In this document: positions 51,015 to 60,071 of the stretch, piece after piece
Layout: the number at the start of each line of letters is the position of its first letter
How positions within the stretch are numbered: the first letter of the stretch is position 1
Assembly: GCF_019599145.1 (NCBI RefSeq)
Contig: NZ_CP080647.1
Span: 7,254,001 to 7,318,000 of the forward strand
Direction of reading: 5' to 3'
Source of the DNA: Streptomyces akebiae
GTDB taxonomy: Bacteria > Actinomycetota > Actinomycetes > Streptomycetales > Streptomycetaceae
DNA: 64,000 bases
The notes under the pieces: generated by a model
Database searches by the model: none
Seen by the model: the letters and a program-made list of their open reading frames with translations, nothing else
What the model was told of the DNA's origin: nothing
Position numbers and translations under genes: made by a program

Positions 51015-52157
51015 GTGAGATCAAGGACGTTGAGCCTCGCAGGCTCGACCCTCGCGGCGGCCGTCGTGGCCTCCGCTCTGCTGCCCGTCGCCGCGGCGAA
51101 CGCCACCGCGTCGACGCCGAAGGTCACGAAGGCGACCAAGGACGCCTTCGGTCGCGTCGCGGACAACGTGCTCACGGACCGTACGGCCGTTCTGCTCGGC
51201 GGCAAGGCCGCGCGCAAGTCGCTGAAGCCGACCGGCGGCGTGCAGCTGTCCGCCGGCCAGAAGAAGGCCGAGGACGGCAAGCTGTCCGCCCTGAAGGGCA
51301 CCAAGTCCCGCCTGGCCTCCCTGGACGAGGCCTACACCGCGGCCGACACCAAGGTCACCGTCGACAGCGCCAAGGTCAAGGGCAAGAAGGCCACGGTCAA
51401 GGTCACCGAGACCACGACCCTGAAGTACAAGAAGATACGCGGCGACGAGCCGGCCACCACGGGCTTCGACGCGCACCACGTGCTCACCTTCACCGCCCAG
51501 GCGAACGGCACCTGGCAGCTGACCGCGATGCGCTCCACGGACGGCGGCGCCCCGCGGATCAACGAGCCCGTCACCGCGACCGCGGACACCAAGCTCAGCC
51601 GTACGCCGATGGCCGTCATCCAGGCCCCCAAGGCGGCCACGACGCGCAACCCCGCCCCCAAGCCGAAGACGCTCACCGGCGGCGCCTACGACTACAAGGC
51701 GATGGCGACGTACACCGAGAAGTACTGGAAGAACTACAACCCGGCGTACCGCAAGTACAACTCGCTCGGCGGCGACTGCACCAACTACCTCAGCCAGGGC
51801 CTCCTGGCGGGCGGCTGGAAGCAGATCTCCACGGTGACGCCGGAGGAGTACGACACCTGGTACTACGCCTCCAACGGCACCGCCGACGCCTGGATCGGCG
51901 TGAACGAGTGGTCCTGGTTCACCCAGACCGCCAAGCGGACCACCGCGCTCGCGAACGTCTACCAGATGGACGTCGGTGACGTGCTCCAGGTCGACTTCGA
52001 CAAGGACGGGTCCAAGGACCACTCCATGATGACGACCTACCGCAGCTCCAGCGGTGTCCCGTACCTGACGTACCACGACGCGGACACCTACCGCCGCTCG
52101 GTCGCGAGCATCATCGCCTCGTACCCGACCGCGAACTACTACGCGTACCGCACCTGA
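51015..52157 (+). CDS. Secreted amidase-domain protein (Amidase_6)
   Basis: 380 residues with a signal peptide (VRSRTLSLAGSTLAAAVVASALLPVAAANATA). The C-terminal domain (about 225-380) has LGGDCTNYLSQGLLAGGW with the probable catalytic Cys and KDHSMMTTY with the His, as in Amidase_6 proteins, which are thought to cleave cell-wall amide bonds. A Lys/Ala/Thr-rich middle precedes it. The GTG has AAGGAG 7 bases upstream. Confidence 0.82.
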   Translation: MRSRTLSLAGSTLAAAVVASALLPVAAANATASTPKVTKATKDAFGRVADNVLTDRTAVLLGGKAARKSLKPTGGVQLSAGQKKAEDGKLSALKGTKSRLASLDEAYTAADTKVTVDSAKVKGKKATVKVTETTTLKYKKIRGDEPATTGFDAHHVLTFTAQANGTWQLTAMRSTDGGAPRINEPVTATADTKLSRTPMAVIQAPKAATTRNPAPKPKTLTGGAYDYKAMATYTEKYWKNYNPAYRKYNSLGGDCTNYLSQGLLAGGWKQISTVTPEEYDTWYYASNGTADAWIGVNEWSWFTQTAKRTTALANVYQMDVGDVLQVDFDKDGSKDHSMMTTYRSSSGVPYLTYHDADTYRRSVASIIASYPTANYYAYRT

Positions 52158-52177
52158 GCCCAGCCCTCACGGGTGCC

Positions 52178-52834
52178 TCAACCGGCGCCCTTCCCGTCCT
52201 GCGCGGCCGTGTCCGATCCGGTCTCCGCCGTGGCATCGGGGAGGGCGTCGGCTCGTTCCAGCCGGGCCGTCCCCGCACCAGCCTCGCGCCGCGTCTCACG
52301 CTCCGACTCCTCGGGATGGCGGGCCCGCCAGTACGGGTTGTCGTGCGGCAGCGCCGTGCCGACCCTGCCGTACATCCCGAACGTCATCAGCAGGATGCCG
52401 ACGACAAAGCTGAACAGGACGTTCTGGATCCGGAACGCCAGGAAGTTGGAGTCGGTGTCCAGCAGCGCCATGTTGCCGAAGCCGCTCAGGATGAACAGGA
52501 CGCCCAGGGTCATGTTGAGCGTGGAGGCGAAGTTGCCGCCGATCACCATGCCGACCAGCAGCAGCAGCCCCACGGCGATCGACAGGACGCTCAGCGTGCC
52601 GTTGGTGCTCAGACCCACGACCTCGTCGCCGTTCGTGTCGAACCAGCCCACGTTGTCGGTGAGCCCCAGGATGCCGAAGGCGAGCAGGAACAGACCCATC
52701 AGGCCCGCTCCGATCCGGTAGACCCTGCTGAGGCGGTGGTCGACGGGCAGGTGCTCGTCGATCCTGATCCGCCGCCGGGAACCCGCGTGCCTGCCCTTGC
52801 CCGGACGCAGCGTGTGCGTGGCGTGCGTGGCCAT
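52178..52834 (-). CDS. DUF4383 membrane protein
   Basis: 218 residues with four hydrophobic segments (VYRIGAGLMGLFLLAFGILGL, LSVLSIAVGLLLLVGMVIGG, LNMTLGVLFILSGFG, VLFSFVVGILLMTFGMY) and a charged C-terminal tail. The family is found in actinobacteria, function unknown. Confidence 0.85.
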   Translation of the reverse strand: MATHATHTLRPGKGRHAGSRRRIRIDEHLPVDHRLSRVYRIGAGLMGLFLLAFGILGLTDNVGWFDTNGDEVVGLSTNGTLSVLSIAVGLLLLVGMVIGGNFASTLNMTLGVLFILSGFGNMALLDTDSNFLAFRIQNVLFSFVVGILLMTFGMYGRVGTALPHDNPYWRARHPEESERETRREAGAGTARLERADALPDATAETGSDTAAQDGKGAG

Positions 52835-52981
52835 GTCCGCCTCCCATCGGGTGTGAGCGGAGGCCTGCGTACCCCTTCAGCATCCGCCGGGCGGCTCCGC
52901 CGGGCAACCGGGTCCGGGGGAGGGACAGCGGGACAGCGGGGCGGCGGGAGCGCGGACACGGCGAGGGAAGGGCGAAGGCGA

Positions 52982-54451
52982 TCAGGCCCCCGCCCCGCGC
53001 TCCTTGCGAATCTGGTCCACGACCCGCGCCACCGCCTGCCGCACGGCCTCCGTCTCGCCCAGGAAGTGCCAGTAGTCCGGGTGCCGCCCCTCCAGCGTGG
53101 CGATCGCCCGGTCCAGCCGTGCCACGGACTCGTCCAACGGGCGCGCGTGCCGCGGATCCGGTGTCGACCGCCCGGCCATGGCCAGCCGCTGCGCGTCCCG
53201 GATCGCGAACCGCGTCCGCTCGATCTCCTGCTGGGAGTCCTTCTGCACGGCGTTCAGCCGCCGCAACCGGTCCCCGGCGGCCGAGACCGCCTCGTCGGTG
53301 TGGTTCAGCAGGGCCCGCACGGTCGACAGCAGCGAGGTCGCGTCCGGCCAGCGCTGGGCGTCCCGCGCGGCCCGCGCCTCGCGCAGCTTCAACTGGGCCT
53401 GCTCGACGTCCCGCGCGGCCTGGTCCGGCACCTGCTGGAGGTCCTGCCAGCAGGCCGCCACGAACCGCCGCCGCAGCTCGCTCAGCACCTGCGGCACCTG
53501 CTCCGCCCGGGTGCCGAGCGCCTCCGCGCGGGTACGCAGCGACACGAGCCGGTGGTCGATCTCGGCGGCTCTCTCCGGCAGCCGCTCGGCCTCCGCGCGC
53601 ACCGCCTCCGCCTCGCGCACGACCCGGTCGGCCCGCTCCAGCGTCTCCCGTACGCCGTGCTGCCCGGCCCCCTGGTTCAGTTTGGTCAGCTCGGGGGCGA
53701 GGGCCGCGAGGCGGGCGGCGAGATCGTCGGCCTTCAGCCCCGAACCCCGTACGGCGTCCAGGGCGCCCGAGGCGGCGAGCAGGCCCTGCCGGGCGCGCTC
53801 CACCGCCGGGGCCAGCCGGGCCAGCTCGGTCTCGGCCCTGCCGAGCAGCGGCCCGAGGCCCTGGGCGAACCGGTCCAGCTCCTGCTTGACCCGGTCCAGT
53901 TCGTTCTTGGCGGCCGTCAGCTCGGTGCGGGCCCGGGAGGCCGCGGACGCCTCCAGGTCGTCGCGGTCCAGGTCGTGGGCGTCGACGGCGTTGATGTACT
54001 GGTGGCTGACCTCGTCGATCCGCCGCCCCAGCGCCTCGAAGCCGTCGGCCGCGCGGCGGGCGCCCGGGGAGTCGTCCACCGCCGTGATCGTCTCTATGGA
54101 GATCCGCAGGTCCCGCTGCGCGGTGTCCAGCTCGTAGAACGCGGCCGCCGCCGCGTCCTTCGCCGCCTGCGCCTCCGCCCGCTGTCCCTCGGCGCGCCCT
54201 CCGAACCACCGCCGCGTCCCGCCGCCGGCGAACGCCGCGGGCACCACGAGACCGGCGACGAGGGGAAGAACGAGCAGAACGGCACGGTCCAGCGCCGCCG
54301 CCCGGCGGCGGGCCCGTCGGCTCTGCCGGTCCTGCCGGGCTCCGGGGGCCGGTGGAAACGCGGGGTCGGGGGCTGGTCGTGGTGCACGGCTGTGGGGTTG
54401 TGGTGCGCTCCGCACCCTCGGTGTGTACGGCTCTGCAGGTGTCGCCGTCAC
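52982..54451 (-). CDS. Coiled-coil membrane protein, unrecognised
   Basis: 489 residues. A proline-rich N-terminus, a basic patch and one membrane helix (AVLLVLPLVAGLVVPAAFAGG, about 55-80) are followed by a long Ala/Arg/Glu-rich coiled coil. I do not recognise a family; the coil resembles spectrin-like or septation-ring-type proteins. The GTG at 54451 has GGGAGAGGG just upstream; ATG at 54472 and GTG at 54499 are in-frame alternatives. Confidence 0.7.
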   Translation of the reverse strand: MTATPAEPYTPRVRSAPQPHSRAPRPAPDPAFPPAPGARQDRQSRRARRRAAALDRAVLLVLPLVAGLVVPAAFAGGGTRRWFGGRAEGQRAEAQAAKDAAAAAFYELDTAQRDLRISIETITAVDDSPGARRAADGFEALGRRIDEVSHQYINAVDAHDLDRDDLEASAASRARTELTAAKNELDRVKQELDRFAQGLGPLLGRAETELARLAPAVERARQGLLAASGALDAVRGSGLKADDLAARLAALAPELTKLNQGAGQHGVRETLERADRVVREAEAVRAEAERLPERAAEIDHRLVSLRTRAEALGTRAEQVPQVLSELRRRFVAACWQDLQQVPDQAARDVEQAQLKLREARAARDAQRWPDATSLLSTVRALLNHTDEAVSAAGDRLRRLNAVQKDSQQEIERTRFAIRDAQRLAMAGRSTPDPRHARPLDESVARLDRAIATLEGRHPDYWHFLGETEAVRQAVARVVDQIRKERGAGA

Positions 54452-54550
54452 TTCCCTCTCCCGTGCTGTCATCCACCCTGACCGGTGCCATTCTCCCACC
54501 GGTCAAGGACGAAAACACGGGCCGAGCGGTTCGAGGTTCGCCGCCGCCGC

Positions 54551-55372
54551 TCAGTCGACGTTGCGGACCGTCACCGAGCCGTCCTGGGTGTGGGCGGTCA
54601 CCACATGGGAGCTGCCCTGGTCACGGGGCACCGAGACGTCCACGGAACCGTCGTCGCTCCCGGTCTCGATCCGGTACGACGTGTCCCGCGGCAGCCCGAT
54701 ACTGATCGAACCGTCGTCACTGCGCGATTCCACCAGGTCCGGTACGACCCCGAGTTCGAGCTTGACCGAACCGTCCCGCGTGCTCACCTTGACGCTCCGC
54801 GACGCGACCCCGAGCGCCCGCACGGAAGCGTCGTCGGTGTGCAGCTCCAGCGGCCCGGTGGTGTCGCCGACCCGCACGGCGCCGTCGGCCGACCGGACCT
54901 CCAGCGGTTCGGCGAAGCCCTTCGCGGTCACACTCCCGTCGTCGCTCCGCACGGCGACCGCGACCCCGCGCGGTACCTCGATCCGGTGCTTGGCCGCGCA
55001 GTCGGCGACGAGGCCGTCGCACTTCAGCCGCAGCTCCAGGCGGTCCTCCCGCATCTCCCAGGTCACCCGAGGCTTCCCGCCGACCATGACCCGCCCCTCG
55101 AACCACCGGGTGACCTCGACCTCGTCCACGTCCGCCGCGACCAGTTCCAGCGCGGAGTCGTCCGAGTCGACCGTGAGAGTCCGGCCCTCCAGGGCGAAGC
55201 TCCGGTGCTCCGGATCCCGGTCCTCCCCGGCGTCGGCCCCGCACGCGGCGACGGACGCCATGAGCACGACGGCGAGACCGGCGACCCCCACCGCTCCCGC
55301 GCGGGACCTGCGAGCCGTACGAGCCGTACGGGCGGTATGAACCGGGCGGGCGGTGCGGGCGGTGCGTGTCAT
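54551..55372 (-). CDS. DUF4097-like beta-strand repeat lipoprotein
   Basis: 273 residues. An Arg/Thr-rich N-terminus, a hydrophobic helix and the lipobox region SVAACGAD indicate a lipoprotein. The body is a DUF4097-type beta-helix: repeats of SDDGSV/SADGAV/TRDGSV/TQDGSV recur every 15-30 residues. The ATG at 55372 has GGAG 6 bases upstream. Function unknown; similar proteins lie at the cell envelope. Confidence 0.85.
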   Translation of the reverse strand: MTRTARTARPVHTARTARTARRSRAGAVGVAGLAVVLMASVAACGADAGEDRDPEHRSFALEGRTLTVDSDDSALELVAADVDEVEVTRWFEGRVMVGGKPRVTWEMREDRLELRLKCDGLVADCAAKHRIEVPRGVAVAVRSDDGSVTAKGFAEPLEVRSADGAVRVGDTTGPLELHTDDASVRALGVASRSVKVSTRDGSVKLELGVVPDLVESRSDDGSISIGLPRDTSYRIETGSDDGSVDVSVPRDQGSSHVVTAHTQDGSVTVRNVD

Positions 55373-55566
55373 GACGATCTCCCCCTGGGGCTGGTCCTCC
55401 GCTGTCCTTCGACCGTACGGAGCAAGGGAGTTCGGGGGGATCCGGGCCACGCCCGGATCAAGGGTGGGGATAACCCCCGAGCCGACCCCGGGCGCGGGCC
55501 GGAGCGTTGCCCGATACGGGTTTGCTGGGCACGCCCTCGGGCAATGTAGGCTGTCGACTCGTACTC

Positions 55567-55638
<72 letters not shown>

Positions 55639-55644
55639 CCGAGA

Positions 55645-55678
55645 CGAAGACCCCGGCCGATCACGGCCGGGGTCTTCG
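55645..55678 (+). terminator. Terminator of the tRNA-Val gene
   Basis: Perfect 15-bp arms CGAAGACCCCGGCCG (55645-55659) and its complement (55664-55678) with a 4-base loop ATCA, 6 bases after the tRNA. Confidence 0.88.
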
Positions 55679-55705
55679 CGTATCCGGAGCCCGTGGGCTT
55701 CAGAT

Positions 55706-56122
55706 GTCGTTCTCTTTCGGAAACCTCGTGTGTGGTTTCTGCTGGGCAGGCATGAGATCGCAGTTGTCGCGGGAGTCTCGGTCCGTCGCTGGCCCAGATC
55801 GGCGTGGAGCAGTGTCTGGAGGCGCTGGCGGAGACGGATGCGCCCACCGTGGTGGCCGACGGGTTGTCGCGGAACAAGCTGGCGGGGCCGCGGCGGGCGG
55901 TGCCTCACCGCCAGGACGCGGCCGGAATCGAGGTGCTGTCGGTGGACTACCAGGCGGTCATGGCCGCCGCCCGGGAGGCCGGGGCGGAAGGACTCGGTGC
56001 CCGGAAGGCAGCGGTGGTGCTGGGGTGGGACAGCGCGTCCGCTTCCCGCGTCGAAGGCGCGCGAGCCCGTCTGAAGCGGCCCGCCGGTTCTGCACCAGGG
56101 TGTCCAGGACATTGCCGTTTTG
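55706..56122 (+). repeat. 417-bp inverted repeat, left arm
   Basis: Pairs base for base, without indels, with 59150-59566; mismatches were noticed at 55746 and in AGTGTC versus AGTATC near 55812. The outer end begins GTCGTTCTCTTTCGG. The inner end carries the IS6 transposase codons for QNGNVLDTLVQNRR read on the minus strand. Confidence 0.85.
55756..56079 (+). pseudogene. Transposon-associated protein fragment, left copy
   Basis: Open frame for about 108 codons without a clear start: GSLGPSLAQIGVEQCLEALAE, ADGLSRNKLAGPRR, GLGARKAAVVLGWDSASASR, RVEGARARLKR. It is cut where the IS6 fragment begins. It resembles the C-terminal half of a conserved accessory protein found beside Streptomyces transposases; identification is by memory of the pattern only. 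Confidence 0.45.
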
Positions 56123-56700
56123 CTCGATCCAGCGCAGGGGCGTCGCCTCTCCAACCCCACAAAATCCAACGCACTTCGACAAAACCATTGACCTCCCTAT
56201 GTCCCACCTCTACTTTTTGACCGCTTCCCCGGACCGTGGTCGGCATATCGGACGGCGGTGACAATGCCGGGCAGGCATGTCCTTCACGGGGTCCTGGTTC
56301 GCCGGGCGCCCGTTTCCCGCAGGTCCGTTGGAGAGCAGATGTGCACAAGATCCACTCTTCCCGGACTCGCAGACGCCGCGGGGTGTCCTTTCTGTCGGAT
56401 AGCTACCCGACCCGCTACCTGCGGGCCACCTGGACGTCCTTCGGGTCGAACAACTTCCTGACTGGCACATCACGCACTGAACTACACGCTGCGCATCGAT
56501 CCCATCTCCACCGCCCCCACCGCTCGGACGCCACCTGCTCCATCGTCTACTGATGCCCTGGCTCAACACGGCGCCGCGGGGCCCAACGAACTGGCAGCCG
56601 CAGGCACGTTGGTCCGGCTCCGGCGGAAACCCTTCGGTCTGGGACGCCGTGAGGCCGACCTCCTTTGCCTTTCCCTCCCTTCCCCTCCCTGGAGAGCCGC
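56123..56700. other. Non-coding stretch upstream of the GH27 gene
   Basis: 578 bp with no convincing gene; short frames on both strands lack codon bias and family features. It must hold the GH27 promoter. A pyrimidine-rich tract (CCTTTCCCTCCCTTCCCCTCCC) lies just before the RBS. Confidence 0.5.
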
Positions 56701-58701
56701 ATGTTCCACCCCGCCGTACGAAGATGGACCAGGCGCATCGCCGCCCAGATCCTCGCTGTCGGACTCGCCGTCGCCGGTCTGGCGACCCTCGACCGTCCTG
56801 AGCCGTCGGTGCCCCTGTCCGCCGAACCGGCCGCTGTCAGCACCAGCCAGATCGGTGTCTCCCCGCCGCCGATGGGCTGGGCGTCCTGGAACACCTTCTT
56901 CAGCAGCATCGACCACAACGTGATCAAGCAGCAGGCCGACGCCCTGGTCTCCTCCGGCATGGCCGCCGCCGGCTACGAGTACGTCAACCTGGACGACGGC
57001 TGGTGGCAGGGCGCCCGTGACGCGAACGGCAACATCGTCGTCGACGAGAATCTGTGGCCCGGCGGCATGAAGGCGATCGCCGACTACATCCACAGCAAGG
57101 GCCTGAAGGCCGGCATCTACACCGACGCGGGCAAGGACGGCTGCGGCTACTACTTCCCCACCACCCGCCCCGCCGCCCCCAATACCGGCATGGAGGGCCA
57201 CTACCAGCAGGACCTGGAGACCTTCCAGCGCTGGGGCTTCGACTACGTCAAGATCGACTGGTGCGGCGGCCAGGCGGAGAAGCTGGACCAGGAGACGGCG
57301 TACAAGCAGATCGCCGCCGCGAACGAGGCCGCGTCCGCTGTCACCGGCCGCAAGCTGGTGCTGTCCTTCTGCGAGTGGGGCACCGGACTGCCCTGGAACT
57401 GGGCCACCGGTCACGGCGACCTGTGGCGCACCAGCCACGACGTCTTCCTGCGGGGAGAGACGCCGAGCCTGACGAAGATGTACCGCAACTTCGACGAATC
57501 CCTTCAGCCGGCTGCCCAGCACACCGGCTACTACAACGACCCCGACATGCTGATGGTCGGCCTGAACAGCATGACCGCCCAGCGCAACCGGCTCCACATG
57601 AGCCTGTGGTCCATCTCCGGCGCCCCGCTGCTGGCCGGCAACAACCTGGCCACGATGAGCACCGAGACCCGTGACATCCTCACCAACCCCGAGATCCTCG
57701 CCATCGACCAGGACCCGCGCGGGCTACAGGGCGTCAAGGTCGCCGAGGACACGAGGGGCCTGCAGGTATACGGCAAGGTGCTCTCCGGCACTGGCAAGCG
57801 CGCGGTAATGCTGTTCAACCGCACCGGCTCGGCCGCGAACATCACCGTCCGCTGGGCCGACCTCGGCCTGACCTCGGCCTCCGCCACCGTACGCAACGCC
57901 TGGACCCGTACCGACGCCGGATCGTTCGCCACCGGCTACACCGCCTCCGTCCCGGCCAACGACGCAGTCCTGCTGACCGTCTCCGGCACCGAGGCGTCCG
58001 GCTCCACCTTCGAGGACACCACCACCGCCACCACCCCGACGTTCGGCAACGTCACCGCCTCCACGGCGGGCACCAAGCTCGTCGACATCACCTACGCCAA
58101 CAGCGGCACCACGGCACGCAAGGCCACCATCCAGGTGAACGGCCAGTACACGTACCGCGTGGCCTTCCCGCCGACCGGCTCGGCCACCACCTACCGCACC
58201 GTCTCCGTGCTCGCCCACCTGGCCAAGGGCGCCAACACCGTGAAGTTCGCCGCAGTCTCCGGCAGCACCGCACCCGACATCGACGCCCTCCGCGTCCAGG
58301 GCGTCCCCGGCACCGACGGCGCCGCCCTCGTCGGCTCCGCCTCGGGCCGCTGTGTGGACATCGAGAAGAACACCTACGTCAACGCCACCCAAACACAGCT
58401 GTGGGACTGCTCCGGCGGACGCAACCAGACCTTCCAGCAGACCTCGCGCGGCGAACTCGTCGTCTACGGCAACAAGTGCCTCGACGCCTACAACAACGGC
58501 ACCACCAATGGAACCAAGGTCATCATCTGGGACTGCACAGGCGGCACCAACCAGAAGTGGACCGCCAACTCCAACGGCACCATCACCAACAACCTCTCCG
58601 GGCTCTGCCTGGACGCCTCGAACGCGGCAACCGCCAACGGCACCAAGCTGATCCTGTGGACCTGTAACGGCGGAGCCAACCAGAAGTGGACACTCACCTG
58701 A
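56701..58701 (+). CDS. Secreted GH27 alpha-galactosidase with CBM35-like and ricin-type CBM13 domains
   Basis: 666 residues with a signal peptide (RIAAQILAVGLAVAGLATL). The GH27 barrel (about 50-340) starts PPPMGWASWNTF and has the nucleophile Asp in YVKIDWCGG (about 183) and acid/base Asp in GYYNDPDMLM (about 281). A beta-sandwich follows (about 345-425), then a CBM35-like module (about 433-537) and a ricin-B CBM13 (about 539-666) with QLWDCSGG/IIWDCTGG/ILWTCNGG repeats. It removes terminal alpha-galactose (or beta-arabinopyranose) from plant polymers. ATG at 56701 is behind GGAGAG. It lies in the inverted-repeat cassette and ends at a strong hairpin. Confidence 0.93.
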   Translation: MFHPAVRRWTRRIAAQILAVGLAVAGLATLDRPEPSVPLSAEPAAVSTSQIGVSPPPMGWASWNTFFSSIDHNVIKQQADALVSSGMAAAGYEYVNLDDGWWQGARDANGNIVVDENLWPGGMKAIADYIHSKGLKAGIYTDAGKDGCGYYFPTTRPAAPNTGMEGHYQQDLETFQRWGFDYVKIDWCGGQAEKLDQETAYKQIAAANEAASAVTGRKLVLSFCEWGTGLPWNWATGHGDLWRTSHDVFLRGETPSLTKMYRNFDESLQPAAQHTGYYNDPDMLMVGLNSMTAQRNRLHMSLWSISGAPLLAGNNLATMSTETRDILTNPEILAIDQDPRGLQGVKVAEDTRGLQVYGKVLSGTGKRAVMLFNRTGSAANITVRWADLGLTSASATVRNAWTRTDAGSFATGYTASVPANDAVLLTVSGTEASGSTFEDTTTATTPTFGNVTASTAGTKLVDITYANSGTTARKATIQVNGQYTYRVAFPPTGSATTYRTVSVLAHLAKGANTVKFAAVSGSTAPDIDALRVQGVPGTDGAALVGSASGRCVDIEKNTYVNATQTQLWDCSGGRNQTFQQTSRGELVVYGNKCLDAYNNGTTNGTKVIIWDCTGGTNQKWTANSNGTITNNLSGLCLDASNAATANGTKLILWTCNGGANQKWTLT

Positions 58702-58732
58702 GCCCCCCGGTTACCTGACCACCACGGCACGC

Positions 58733-58772
58733 GTGGGTTCCGGCAGCCCTGCTGACGGCTGCCGGAACCCAC
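58733..58772 (+). terminator. Terminator of the GH27 gene
   Basis: Perfect 16-bp arms GTGGGTTCCGGCAGCC (58733-58748) and complement (58757-58772), 8-base loop, 31 bases after the stop codon. Confidence 0.85.
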
Positions 58773-58792
58773 TGTGCGCAAGCCCTCCTACA

Positions 58793-59197
58793 GGCGCTGT
58801 CACGTTGGCTGACCGGTGGGATGATCTTCTGGTTGATCAGTGGGAAGGGGCGTCCGTGGGGAGCGCGTCGCTGTCGTACGAGGGACACCGGTACCCGGTC
58901 GAGGTCATCTCCCACTGTGTGTGGCTGTATCACCGCTTTCCGCTCAGCTTCCGCGAGGTCGAGGCGCTCATGCTCGAGCGCGGCGTGACCGTCTCCTACG
59001 AGACGATCCGCCGCTGGTGCGGCAAGTTCGGGCAGGCCTACACCAACGCGCTGCGCCGCCGGCAGCCCCGGCCCGGTGACAAGTGGCACCAGGACGAGGT
59101 CTTCATCAAGATCAACGGGCGGTTGCGGTACCTGTGGCGGGCCGTCGACCAAAACGGCAATGTCCTGGACACCCTGGTGCAGAACCGGCGGGCCGCT
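58793..59197 (+). pseudogene. IS6-family transposase, 3'-truncated, with left terminal repeat
   Basis: Starts at a probable IS6-type terminal repeat GGCGCTGTCACGTTGGC (58793). The frame begins at GTG 58856 (VGSASLSYEGHRYPVEVI) and shows the HTH (FREVEALMLERGVTVSYETIRRW) and the first catalytic Asp (KWHQDEVFIKINGRLRYLWRAVD). After LVQNRR, near 59197, it runs into unrelated DNA and lacks the other two DDE residues. About 110 codons of a normal 230 remain, so it is inactive. Confidence 0.85.
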
Positions 59198-59566
59198 TCA
59201 GACGGGCTCGCGCGCCTTCGACGCGGGAAGCGGACGCGCTGTCCCACCCCAGCACCACCGCTGCCTTCCGGGCACCGAGTCCTTCCGCCCCGGCCTCCCG
59301 GGCGGCGGCCATGACCGCCTGGTAGTCCACCGACAGCACCTCGATTCCGGCCGCGTCCTGGCGGTGAGGCACCGCCCGCCGCGGCCCCGCCAGCTTGTTC
59401 CGCGACAACCCGTCGGCCACCACGGTGGGCGCATCCGTCTCCGCCAGCGCCTCCAGATACTGCTCCACGCCGATCTGGGCCAGCGACGGACCGAGACTCC
59501 CGCGACAACTGCGATCTCATGCCTGACCAGCAGAAACCACACACGAGGTTTCCGAAAGAGAACGAC
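59150..59566 (-). repeat. 417-bp inverted repeat, right arm
   Basis: Complement of 55706-56122. Its inner 48 bases belong to the IS6 remnant (codons from QNGNVLDTLVQNRR) and the rest to the second transposon fragment read on the minus strand, so the junction between two elements is duplicated at both ends of the cassette. Confidence 0.85.
59193..59516 (-). pseudogene. Transposon-associated protein fragment, right copy
   Basis: Same frame as the left copy on the opposite strand (VEQYLEALAETDAPTVVADG here, VEQCLEAL in the left copy). Lacks a start and its normal end. Confidence 0.45.
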
Positions 59567-59569
59567 CTC

Positions 59570-59896
59570 TCAGGAATCCCGCGCGTGCTTCAGGTGGGTG
59601 CGGGCCTCGACCCTCTCCTCGGTGGCGATCTCCGACCAGAAGCGGTGGCAGCTCACGAAGACCGCCAGTTCCCGCTCGCGCTCGCGGAGCTTCTCGACCT
59701 CGGCCTGCTCGTCGGGCGTCCAGCCCGGCGAGGCGGGGCGTTCGACCTTCCGCCAGCCGTTGTCGTCGCTGAAACCGTCCAGGGGCTCGACCGACCAGGG
59801 CAGCCGCTTCAGCAGCGCCAGGAGCTCGGCCCGGACCTGATGCAGCTCCTCCTGACCGGCGAGAAGGTCGTCTGGGAAGTCATAGGTCTTAGCCAC
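59570..59896 (-). CDS. Conserved hypothetical protein
   Basis: 108 residues beginning MAKTYDFPDDLLAGQEELHQVRAEL, acidic and mostly helical, with LPWSVEPLDGFSDDNGW. Similar small proteins occur in other Streptomyces, function unknown. Its stop lies 3 bp beyond the end of the right inverted repeat; the insertion may have altered its last codons. Confidence 0.6.
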   Translation of the reverse strand: MAKTYDFPDDLLAGQEELHQVRAELLALLKRLPWSVEPLDGFSDDNGWRKVERPASPGWTPDEQAEVEKLRERERELAVFVSCHRFWSEIATEERVEARTHLKHARDS

Positions 59897-60040
59897 ACGG
59901 CAATGGTACGCCTGTTCGAATTTGGGATGCGAGTTCCTTCTGTCGTTTCGCGGGGGAGTGAGGTCGCGGCGGCGTCATGGCGGGATCCGGCGAGTCCGGG
60001 CGAGATCAGGGTGCGATCAGGCGAGGGGATGGGTCGTGTG

Positions 60041-60060
60041 ACCCAAGCTCGACCTTGGGT
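60041..60060. promoter_or_regulatory. Inverted repeat before the LysR gene
   Basis: ACCCAAG (60041-60047) and CTTGGGT (60054-60060) with a 6-base spacer, 11 bases upstream of the ATG. LysR proteins usually bind such dyads in their own promoters. Confidence 0.4.
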
Positions 60061-60071
60061 ATCGTCCTCGC

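Larger units (their letters stand above)
55706..59566. mobile_element. Inverted-repeat-bounded cassette carrying the GH27 gene
   Basis: 3.86 kb bounded by two 417-bp inverted repeats (55706-56122 and 59150-59566) with 3027 bp between them. The inner part holds the GH27 gene, its terminator and an IS6 transposase remnant. It starts 28 bases after the tRNA terminator and ends 3 bases before the stop of a small conserved gene. No target duplication is seen at the outer ends. It looks like a composite-transposon-like insertion made from decayed elements. Confidence 0.65.

Noticed and set aside
56210..56569. Frames on both strands upstream of the GH27 gene
   Set aside because: No codon bias, no RBS and no recognisable motif; treated as non-coding.
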